Below are positions 52,958 to 59,951 of a stretch of 64,000 nucleotides of DNA, piece by piece. Every line of letters starts with the position of its first letter. Position 1 is the first letter of the stretch. Both the position numbers and the translations under genes were made by a program. The notes beneath the pieces were generated by a model. The model had not been told where the DNA came from. It was given only the letters and a program-made list of their open reading frames with translations, and did not search any database. This DNA is from DAMCZI01 sp032095175 (GTDB taxonomy: Bacteria > Bacillota > Clostridia > Clostridiales > Caloramatoraceae): assembly GCA_032095175.1 (NCBI GenBank), contig DAMCZI010000012.1, positions 1 to 64,000 of the forward strand, read 5' to 3'.

Positions 52958-53063
52958 ATTAATGTCAGCCCCCATCATTATTTATTAACTTTTACCTTTG
53001 TAAAAATATAGTAGTGTAAATTTTATCACCCATATATCCTATCATAAAAAAATAGGTTTACAC

Positions 53064-53142
53064 CATAGTTTTTTAAAGGTGACAGTGGATAATTAATAAA
53101 ATCTCCTGCCTCACCTATCCATATGTCACCTTGTCAACTATG
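53064..53142. repeat. Single-copy imperfect palindrome, about 80 bp
   Basis: CATAGTT....AAAGGTGACAGTGGATA (53064-53091) and its near complement TATCCATATGTCACCTTGTCAACTATG (to 53142) flank a 24-bp centre. No other copy was noticed. Confidence 0.55.
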
Positions 53143-53442
53143 AATTTTTATTTCCCTTGTATATCATATAACCTAAAAGGCTGTATTAATTTACAAATAT
53201 GATAAAAAAGTTTACAAAATAGTTAAGAGGCGCTGTACCCTATTTACATTATTGGTAATTAGTTGTAATGTTTTCTTATAGGCAAATATTACACATGCAT
53301 TTCTTAATACTTAATTCAGACAATCCATATATAAATTTATTTTCTTACCTTTAATATCTTGATTTTTTCAGCATAACTAAAACTATACTATTGCAATTTT
53401 TATTTTCATAATTTCATACATAAATCATACATATACAGTAAC

Positions 53443-53458
53443 GAGTGAGTGCTCGCTC
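53443..53458. promoter_or_regulatory. Predicted TetR-family operator of the seven-gene operon
   Basis: GAGTGAGTGCTCGCTC is a near-perfect dyad (GAG-N-GAG-NN-CTC-N-CTC), the usual style of TetR/AcrR operators. It lies 73 bp before the first gene of an operon whose last gene encodes a TetR regulator, so autoregulation is likely. Inferred. Confidence 0.6.
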
Positions 53459-53530
53459 TATTGCGTATGTAGAAGGGAGGTTAAAATAAATAAGCATTCT
53501 TAAAACCAAATATTGAAAGGGGGATTTTAT

Positions 53531-54286
53531 ATGGTTGATCAACTTACAAAGGCAAATATCAACCTGTATGCCGTATTGCGTAATCTTGAGGACCTGTGTG
53601 AGCTTGATGAAGAAATGAAAGGCTTAATTAAGGACAAAGACCTCGCAATTCAGTTTTCTGTAAAGGATGGACCAGAAGGACTCCTTGAGTTTAAGAATGG
53701 GAAATGCAGTTTTAACCCCAGAAGTGGTAATTGCAGTATAAAACTCTATTTTAAATCGCCAGAGCATTTAAACCAGATGTTCGATGGAAAGGCAAATCCC
53801 ATTCCTTTAAAGGGAATTACAAAAATTAATTTTCTTAAAAATGAGTTTATAAAGCTAACAGACAAATTAAGCTACTACCTTAAACCTACAGATGAGCTTT
53901 TAAAAAACCCTGCCTATTTTAAAATAAACACCATTCTTACTGCATATACAGCCTTCTTTGCCCTTGCCCAAATAGGAAACACAGATAGGATTGGGAAAGT
54001 AAACGCAAGTAGAATTCCCGATGGGATTATATCCATATCAGTTATAAAGGGACCTGCAATCTACCTGAATTGTAAGGGCGGTCACATAGAAGCTTCAAAA
54101 ACTGCTGCTGATTCACCAAGAGCATTTATGATTTTTGACAGTATCGAAACTGCCAATGCAATATTGAACGGAAAACTCGACTCCTATACAGCAATTGGTT
54201 CTGGACAGTTTAAGGTAAGTGGCTATATCCCAATGATAGACAATATGAACAAGATACTGGCTATGGTTCCATCATATTTAAAATAG
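53531..54286 (+). CDS. SCP2-like (sterol carrier-type) protein 1 of the operon
   Basis: A 251-residue soluble protein. Two stretches have the SCP2 pattern of beta strands with a hydrophobic ligand groove: KDLAIQFSVKDGPEGLLEFKNGKCSF with IKLYFKSPEHLNQMFDG (about residues 35-88), and AIYLNCKGGHIEASKTAADSPRAFMIFDSIETANAILNGKLDSYTAIGSGQFKVSG (about 178-235). SCP2 domains bind or carry lipid-like molecules. GAAAGGGGG precedes the ATG. It opens a tightly packed operon (15-bp gap to the aminotransferase) and has a relative in the fifth gene. The ligand is unknown. Confidence 0.72.
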   Translation: MVDQLTKANINLYAVLRNLEDLCELDEEMKGLIKDKDLAIQFSVKDGPEGLLEFKNGKCSFNPRSGNCSIKLYFKSPEHLNQMFDGKANPIPLKGITKINFLKNEFIKLTDKLSYYLKPTDELLKNPAYFKINTILTAYTAFFALAQIGNTDRIGKVNASRIPDGIISISVIKGPAIYLNCKGGHIEASKTAADSPRAFMIFDSIETANAILNGKLDSYTAIGSGQFKVSGYIPMIDNMNKILAMVPSYLK

Positions 54287-54300
54287 GGAGGGGTGTATTA

Positions 54301-55554
54301 ATGGAGCTTTATAAATACAGCAAAAGCCAGGAGATGTTTAGAAGGGCAACCAAGGTAATACCATCAGGAGTTTATGGACATCTAGGTCCTGCTGAAAGCT
54401 GCTTTATACCTGTAAATGCCTATCCTTTCTTTTGTGACCATGCAAAGGGAGCGTATTTCTATGACATCGATGGAAACAGATTTATAGATTATATGTGTGC
54501 CTATGGCCCAAATGTACTTGGTTATGGTGATGAGGATGTTGATGCTGCTGCAATAAAACAAATGGAGCTTGGGAATTGTACAACATCTCCATCTTCTGTA
54601 ATGGTGGACCTGGCAGAGCTTATGGTTGATACGGTTGAAATGGCAGACTGGGCTTTCTTTGCAAAAAATGGCGGAGATGTAACAAGCTTTGCTGTTATGG
54701 TTGCTAAGGCTGCAACAGGAAGGAAGAAGGTCATACTTATAAAGGGTGGGTACCATGGAGTTGCACCCTGGGCACAGAAGCTTGGGTATCCAGGGATTAC
54801 AGAGGAGGATGTTGTTAACAACATTTATGTTGACTGGAACAATTATGAGCAGGTTAAACGAGCTGTTAAGGAAAATCCAGGAGAGATTGCATGTTTTATG
54901 GCTACTCCATATCATCATCCAATATTCACAGATAGTGAGCTCCCTGAAAAAGACTACTGGCAAAAAATTAGAAAGCTCTGTACTGATAATGGAATAGTAC
55001 TTGCTATAGATGATGTTCGATGCGGTTTTAGACTTGATATAAAGGGCTCTGACCATTACTTCGGCTTTAAGGCTGACTTAATGTGCTTCTGTAAGGCTAT
55101 TGCAAATGGCTGGAACGTTTCTGCTCTTTGCGGTATAGATGCATTAAAGGATGCAGCAGCATCGGTAATGTATACAGGAAGCTACTGGCTGTCTGCTGTG
55201 CCAATTGCCGCAGCTGTTGCCTGCATAACAAAGCTTAGAAAAGTTGATGGTCCAAAGCTTATGCTTGAAAAGGGTAGAAAGCTTACAGATGGACTTGTTG
55301 AAATAGGAAAGGGCTATGGCTTTGATTTAAGAGTAACAGGAGCTACTTCAATGTGGTATATGAGAATTGCAAATGACAACAACCTTTCTCTCCATCAGGA
55401 ATGGGTTTCAGAGTGCACTAGGAGAGGCGCATTCTTTGTTAATCATCATAATCTTTTCATGAATTGTGCCATTACTGATGAAGATATAAAGCTTACCTTA
55501 GAAATTGCAGATGATGCCTTCAAGGCTGTAAAAATGCGTCATCCAGAAATATAA
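54301..55554 (+). CDS. Class-III PLP aminotransferase (glutamate-1-semialdehyde aminomutase-like)
   Basis: A 417-residue PLP enzyme. The start VIPSGVYGHLGPAESCFIPVNAYPFFCDHAKGAYFYDIDGNRFIDYMCAYGPNVLGY is typical of GSA-type aminotransferases. The PLP site has the Asp in VLAIDDVRCGFR and the Schiff-base Lys265 in CFCKAIANGW. The organism's heme-pathway HemL would not be expected in this setting, so a special substrate is likely, perhaps a keto sugar or keto acid. AGGGGTG precedes the ATG. The split transketolase genes start 12 bp downstream, suggesting that amino transfer and ketol transfer act in one pathway. Confidence 0.88.
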   Translation: MELYKYSKSQEMFRRATKVIPSGVYGHLGPAESCFIPVNAYPFFCDHAKGAYFYDIDGNRFIDYMCAYGPNVLGYGDEDVDAAAIKQMELGNCTTSPSSVMVDLAELMVDTVEMADWAFFAKNGGDVTSFAVMVAKAATGRKKVILIKGGYHGVAPWAQKLGYPGITEEDVVNNIYVDWNNYEQVKRAVKENPGEIACFMATPYHHPIFTDSELPEKDYWQKIRKLCTDNGIVLAIDDVRCGFRLDIKGSDHYFGFKADLMCFCKAIANGWNVSALCGIDALKDAAASVMYTGSYWLSAVPIAAAVACITKLRKVDGPKLMLEKGRKLTDGLVEIGKGYGFDLRVTGATSMWYMRIANDNNLSLHQEWVSECTRRGAFFVNHHNLFMNCAITDEDIKLTLEIADDAFKAVKMRHPEI

Positions 55555-55566
55555 GGGGGGATAGAA

Positions 55567-56421
55567 ATGCCTTTAACTAATCAAGAGTTAACAATGCTTG
55601 AAATTAAAGCCCATGAGCTAAGAAATCTATGTGTAGATACCGTTCTCTGGGCAGGGAGTGGTCACATAGGTGGCTCATTAAGTGCCATGGATATTTTAAC
55701 AATACTATACTACAAATATATGAAAGTTGACCCCAAAAATCCAGATTGGCCCGATAGGGATAGGTTTATCCTCAGCAAGGGTCATATAGGAGTAGGCTTT
55801 GCACCTGTTTTAGCAGATAAGGGCTTTATATCAAAGGAATCCTTAAAGGAATATAATCATACAGGCTCAAAGCTTGGAATGCACCTTGACTCCCTTAAGG
55901 TACCTGGACTTGATGCCTCAACAGGCTCCCTTGGACATGGTCTTCCAATAGCATTAGGAACAGCACTTGCTGCAAGACTTCAAAAGAAATCTTATATCAC
56001 CTACTGTCTTTTAGGAGATGGTGAGTGTGATGAAGGCTCTGTATGGGAGGCTGCAATGGCAATATCAAACTTTAAGGCTACAAACCTTGTAACAATAGTT
56101 GATAGAAACAAATGCATGATTGACGGACCTACTGAAGAGGTTATGAAACTTGAGCCCTTCGCTGATAAATGGAAGGCCTTTGGCTTTATCGTTCGTGAGG
56201 TAAATGGACACAGCTTTAAGGAGCTCTCAGAGGCTATTGATTTTGCCCTTAATGAAAAATCCTCTCCTGTAGTAATCATTGCAAATACAATAAAAGGCTG
56301 TGGAATCGACTTTATAGAGGGTGACTACAAATGGCATTACGGTTCATTTGATTCTGAAAAATACCTAAAGGCAAAGGAAAGCCTTGAAAGATATTATCAA
56401 AAAAGGGTAAGAGGTGAATAG
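55567..56421 (+). CDS. Transketolase, N-terminal (TPP-binding) subunit
   Basis: A 284-residue subunit equal to the N-terminal third of transketolase. Motifs: GSGHIGGSLSAMDILTILYYKYM, DRDRFILSKGHIGVGFAPVLADKG, STGSLGHGLPIALGTALAARL and the TPP/Mg site GDGECDEGSVWEAAM (about 150-164) with the matching VDRNKCMIDGPTEE. It must pair with the next gene product to form the active site. AAGGGGGG precedes the ATG. Split transketolases are common in secondary-metabolite and pentose pathways. It transfers a two-carbon unit between sugar phosphates or related ketoses; the donor here is unknown. Confidence 0.93.
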   Translation: MPLTNQELTMLEIKAHELRNLCVDTVLWAGSGHIGGSLSAMDILTILYYKYMKVDPKNPDWPDRDRFILSKGHIGVGFAPVLADKGFISKESLKEYNHTGSKLGMHLDSLKVPGLDASTGSLGHGLPIALGTALAARLQKKSYITYCLLGDGECDEGSVWEAAMAISNFKATNLVTIVDRNKCMIDGPTEEVMKLEPFADKWKAFGFIVREVNGHSFKELSEAIDFALNEKSSPVVIIANTIKGCGIDFIEGDYKWHYGSFDSEKYLKAKESLERYYQKRVRGE

Positions 56422-56422
56422 T

Positions 56423-57430
56423 ATGGGTGGAATGACATTTACAATGCTTGATGCTACCAACCTTTCAACTGCAGAAATCTATGGACATGTTTTGTGTGAG
56501 CTTGGAGAACTGCACCCTGAAATTGTAGGTTTATCTGCAGACCTTGCTAAATCAACAAAGATAGGCTTGTTTAAAGAAAAGTTCCCTGATCGCTTCTTCA
56601 ATGCCGGTATTGCTGAACAAAACATGTTTGGTATGGCTGCTGGAATGGCTAAGGCTGGGCTGGTTCCATTTGTTTCAACCTTTGCTGTATTTGCATCCAT
56701 GAGGGGGCTTGATCAGGTTCACACGGATATCTGCTACCAGAACCTTAACGTTAAAATAATCGCAACCCATGCAGGCTTATCCTTTGGTCAGGCAGGCTCA
56801 ACGCATCACTGCACCGAGGATTTATCAATAATGCGTTCCATGGCTAACTGCAAGGTTATAGTCCCAGCAGATGGAATGGAAACTGCAAATGCTGTAAAGG
56901 CAGCATATGAGACTCCTGGACCCGTCTATATAAGAATTAACAGAGGCTTCGATCAGAGGTTATATGATACCACAGACTATGGCTTTGAGGTTGGAAAGGC
57001 AGTACAGCTTGCTGATGGAACAGATGTTACTATAATTGCATGCGGCTCATGCGTATACCAGGCAGTTGAAGCATCAAAGATATTAAACAGCGTTGATGGA
57101 ATAAAGGCAAGAGTTTTAAATATTCATACTGTAAAACCAATAGATAGGGATGCCATATTAACTGCTTTAAAGGAAACAAGAAGGATTATAACCGTTGAAG
57201 ATCACAATATCTATGGAGGCTTGGGAAGTGCTGTTGCTGAGGTTGTTGCTGAAAGTGGAAAGTCCTGTGCGTTTATGAGGCTCGGAATACCTGACACCTT
57301 CTCTATTATTGGACTGCATGAGGACCTTATGGCATACTACAAAATCGATACCAACGGAATAGTAGAAAATGTGCGTCAGCTCATGGGTAGAGATTTTGAA
57401 GAAGATGAAAACTGGGATGATGAGGTGTAA
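56423..57430 (+). CDS. Transketolase, C-terminal (pyrimidine-binding and C) subunit
   Basis: A 335-residue subunit with the transketolase Pyr domain (GLSADLAKSTKIGLFKEKFPDRFFNAGIAEQNMFGMAAGMA, including the Glu that activates TPP) and the C-terminal domain (about 200-330). The ATG at 56423 follows AGAGGTG and starts 1 bp after the stop of the N subunit, so the two are translationally coupled. DHNIYGGLGSAVAEVVAESG is the usual C-domain loop. Together with its partner it forms a full transketolase of about 620 residues. A standard full-length transketolase of central metabolism is not in the window. Confidence 0.93.
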   Translation: MGGMTFTMLDATNLSTAEIYGHVLCELGELHPEIVGLSADLAKSTKIGLFKEKFPDRFFNAGIAEQNMFGMAAGMAKAGLVPFVSTFAVFASMRGLDQVHTDICYQNLNVKIIATHAGLSFGQAGSTHHCTEDLSIMRSMANCKVIVPADGMETANAVKAAYETPGPVYIRINRGFDQRLYDTTDYGFEVGKAVQLADGTDVTIIACGSCVYQAVEASKILNSVDGIKARVLNIHTVKPIDRDAILTALKETRRIITVEDHNIYGGLGSAVAEVVAESGKSCAFMRLGIPDTFSIIGLHEDLMAYYKIDTNGIVENVRQLMGRDFEEDENWDDEV

Positions 57431-57432
57431 GT

Positions 57433-58218
57433 ATGGTGTCAAAGGAAGAATTATATTCAAACAGGATATTCCTAAACGCAGTACTTCCTCTAGTAAAAGT
57501 AATAGTTGAGAAAAAGGAGAATATCTCAAAAAAATTTCAGGGAAGAAATGCCATAATACAGATAAGCGCTAAGGATTCAGAAGGAAAGGTTGGAACCCAT
57601 TTTGTAATAGAAAATGGAGTGTTTACAGTTAAGAGAGGCATAAATCAAAAACCAACCCTTGAGCTTGAGTTTCAAAGCATCCCTGGTTTAAACAATTTTT
57701 TTGCAGGGAGGAGTAAAAAACTTCCTAAAATAAAAGGGCTCAAAAATCTTGGACTTCTATTGGCAACCCTGAAGGCTCTTATGACAATGGGAAATATGCT
57801 TGGGGCTAAAAAGCCTCCAGAAAAAAATGAAGACAAGGAACTTTTGGCCATGCTCTATTTCTATTTGCTCTCCTCCGGAATAAGCCAGCTTAACAAAGCA
57901 GGACATCCTGGTGTATCAAAATGGGTTAAAATGAGTCCTGATAGAGTATATGCTTGGGCTGTCAACGACAAGCCTGAACTATCTGCCTATATAAGGGTAA
58001 AAGCAGGAAACAGCAAGGCATGCCGTGGGGAGTATAAACGTTCAAAGCCCTTCTTTACAATGAAGTTTGACTCCGTAGACAGTGCACTTGGTACACTTCT
58101 TGAAACAGATAATATAATCGATGCTACTGTTAATGGGCGACTCATTATGGAAGGAGCCCCTGAGTTTGGAGCTCAGATAGGTGAATATATGTCACTTATA
58201 GGCTCCTATGCAAAGTAG
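57433..58218 (+). CDS. SCP2-like protein 2 of the operon
   Basis: A 261-residue protein that resembles the first gene of the operon in size and pattern: GRNAIIQISAKDSEGKVGTHFVIENGVFTVKRGINQKPTLELEFQSIPGLNNFFAGRSKKLPKIKGLKNLG (about 36-108) and a second half SAYIRVKAGNSKACRGEYKRSKPFFTMKFDSVDSALGTLLETDNIIDATVNGRLIMEG (about 185-245). Its start is 2 bp after the transketolase stop, behind GATGAGGTG. Two distinct SCP2-like proteins in one operon may form a heteromer or carry a hydrophobic substrate and product. The function is inferred only from the fold. Confidence 0.7.
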   Translation: MVSKEELYSNRIFLNAVLPLVKVIVEKKENISKKFQGRNAIIQISAKDSEGKVGTHFVIENGVFTVKRGINQKPTLELEFQSIPGLNNFFAGRSKKLPKIKGLKNLGLLLATLKALMTMGNMLGAKKPPEKNEDKELLAMLYFYLLSSGISQLNKAGHPGVSKWVKMSPDRVYAWAVNDKPELSAYIRVKAGNSKACRGEYKRSKPFFTMKFDSVDSALGTLLETDNIIDATVNGRLIMEGAPEFGAQIGEYMSLIGSYAK

Positions 58219-58233
58219 TTAGGAGGTATAACT

Positions 58234-58764
58234 TTGAAAATACGTTCAATAAGTCATACTGGCCTTACAGTATCAAGCTTTGAAAGGGCTGTAAAGTGGT
58301 ACTATGAGATGTTTGGATTGAGGCTTATAGATGATCAGTTCATGGATAAGGAACAGGTTAATAAACTCTATTCCCTGTATAACCTGAAGGATGTTGATAT
58401 CCATCTTGGCTTTCTAAGAGCTCCAAAGGGAGGAGTTGTTGAACTGTTTGAATTTTCCCCGTCAATGCCAGCCGTTGATGTTGCTTGGAATAAGCCTGGC
58501 CCAACACACTTTACCTTTGATGTTAAAAATATTCCTGAGTGGTATAGGTGGCTTAAGGCAAAGGGGGTTGAATTTTGTTCAGAGCCCCAGAAAACAGGTA
58601 TAAATGAATGGGTATTTCTTAAAGACCCTGATGGAAACCTTATTGAACTAATTGACCTTAAGAGTAACTACCCTATTATTAGATTACTAGGGGGATTAGC
58701 AGGAAAGTTTATGGCAAAGGGAAAATACAAAAAATATTATACAGAGAATGGATGTGGAAGATAA
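58234..58764 (+). CDS. VOC-family (glyoxalase/dioxygenase-fold) protein
   Basis: A 176-residue vicinal-oxygen-chelate protein: SISHTGLTVSSFERAVKWYYEMFGLRLIDD at the start with the metal-ligand His, VDIHLGFLRAPKGGVVELFEF, GPTHFTFDVKNIPEWYRWLKAKGVEF with the second His, and VFLKDPDGNLIELIDL with the final Glu. The family includes glyoxalase I, epimerases and dioxygenases. TTG start after AGGAGG. It probably acts on an intermediate of the aminotransferase/transketolase pathway. The basic C-terminal tail (KGKYKKYYTENG) is unusual. The TetR gene overlaps its end. Confidence 0.85.
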   Translation: MKIRSISHTGLTVSSFERAVKWYYEMFGLRLIDDQFMDKEQVNKLYSLYNLKDVDIHLGFLRAPKGGVVELFEFSPSMPAVDVAWNKPGPTHFTFDVKNIPEWYRWLKAKGVEFCSEPQKTGINEWVFLKDPDGNLIELIDLKSNYPIIRLLGGLAGKFMAKGKYKKYYTENGCGR

Positions 58765-59425
58765 ATTGGAAATAACTAAAGCTAAATTTTATAAGGATAC
58801 CTTTGAAAACATACCTGAATATCGAAGACAAAGGGTTTTGGATGTTGCTATTTTAGAGTTTGCATCAAATGGATATAACGCTGCAAATATAAATACAATT
58901 GCAAAAAAAGCAGATATAAGCATTGGTTCCTTGTACAGCTATTTTGATTCAAAGGAGGCCCTATTTCTAACAATTGTAGACATAGGATTTCATCTGCTTG
59001 AAACAGCATTAAGCAGTATAGATAGTGAAAATGATGATATATTTGATGTATTTGATAAGCTATTAAGAATTTCAAAGGATTATGCAATAAAATACCCTGA
59101 GATGAATCAGATATACCTTGACCTTACTACTCAAGGACTTTCAAGCCTTTCGGAAAAACTGTCCTGGAAAATGGAATCAACTACTGCAAAACTTTATCAG
59201 AATGTTATTAAAAAATCAAAGCAAAAGGGATTATTAGGTTCAAACATTGATGAAAAACTTATTTCCTTCTACCTTGATAATCTTATAATAATGTTTCAGT
59301 TTTCATTTACTTCAGATTATTATAAGGAAAGAATGAAGATTTTTATCGGTCAAGAAGCTGTTTCGGACAGTGAGACAATTATAAAGGGTCTATTAGATTT
59401 TGTAAGAAAAGCGCTCTCAGCTTAG
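58748..59425 (+). CDS. TetR/AcrR-family transcriptional regulator
   Basis: A 225-residue repressor-type regulator. The helix-turn-helix is RQRVLDVAILEFASNGYNAANINTIAKKADISIGSLYSYFDSKEALFLTIVD (about residues 27-78), a standard TetR DNA-binding domain; the C-terminal all-alpha domain should bind the effector. The ATG overlaps the end of the VOC gene; a TTG at 58766 after GGAAG is an alternative start. As last gene of the operon it probably represses the operon through the dyad at 53443-53458, and the effector may be a pathway intermediate or a lipid-like compound. Confidence 0.9.
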   Translation: MDVEDKLEITKAKFYKDTFENIPEYRRQRVLDVAILEFASNGYNAANINTIAKKADISIGSLYSYFDSKEALFLTIVDIGFHLLETALSSIDSENDDIFDVFDKLLRISKDYAIKYPEMNQIYLDLTTQGLSSLSEKLSWKMESTTAKLYQNVIKKSKQKGLLGSNIDEKLISFYLDNLIIMFQFSFTSDYYKERMKIFIGQEAVSDSETIIKGLLDFVRKALSA

Positions 59426-59440
59426 GCTGTCTGCGCTTTT
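59407..59440 (+). terminator. Terminator at the end of the operon
   Basis: AAAAGCGC (59407-59414) and GCGCTTTT (59433-59440) with inner CAGC/GCTG pairs. The 5' arm overlaps the last codons of the TetR gene. Confidence 0.75.
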
Positions 59441-59951
59441 CCCAATAGTAGCTGATTTTACTTATTACTATATTTAACACAACCCTAAAGCTTCTGCATT
59501 TACATTATGTCATTAATGTTTAGGATCAAATTTATGTAAAACACATAGTTTACTTCAAACTTGCTTATGTATTATGGAACTATTTACTGCTTTTACTCGT
59601 CAGAAAGATAGAGGCTTTGTATGCATATGCATTTTTTCTATATTAATCATGCTAAAGATTATAAATCAGAAGCTGTAGTATTAATACATTGATGTAGAAT
59701 CATATGTACAAAAGTCCAAAATAAATACGCCAATACAATATTAATGGGTTACTCCTTTACGTAATGTTTCTTCAATCTCCCAAGAAGATACTGCAAACAA
59801 GCTTACTTGATGGAGTAATATAACCCTACTCATTAATATTGCTATTTAATTTGAGAGTTACTCTACGTGCTCTCCAAAAAGCCCTTGAAGTTTATGCTTC
59901 AAGGGCTTTCAATGTGAATTCATAATATTTATCTTTGTTTTTTTCACTTGA
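59426..59951. other. 526-bp gene-free region between convergent operon and flagellin gene
   Basis: Beyond the operon terminator no gene is seen. A loose dyad, CAATATTAATGGGTTACTCC (near 59736) versus the near complement GGAGTAATATAACCC..CATTAATATTG (to 59842), spans about 105 bp. The flagellin terminator lies at 59878-59909. Confidence 0.55.
59878..59909 (-). terminator. Terminator of the flagellin gene
   Basis: AAAGCCCTTGAAG (59878-59890) pairs perfectly with CTTCAAGGGCTTT (59897-59909) around TTTATG, 43 bp after the stop codon. Confidence 0.95.

Larger units (their letters stand above)
52958..53530. other. 573-bp gene-free region before the aminotransferase/transketolase operon
   Basis: No gene is credible. 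It contains an imperfect inverted repeat of about 80 bp (53064-53142), with AAGGTGACA..TGGATA facing TATCCATATGTCACCTT, and the operator-like dyad at 53443-53458. The AT-rich stretch 53340-53440 should contain the operon promoter, which I could not place with confidence. Confidence 0.55.

Noticed and set aside
54382..55056. 224-codon open frame antisense to the aminotransferase
   Set aside because: Shadow of the well-supported aminotransferase gene; product lacks any family pattern.
54301..55554. Aminotransferase as HemL of heme biosynthesis
   Set aside because: No other tetrapyrrole genes are near; the company of split transketolase and SCP2-like genes points to a different substrate.
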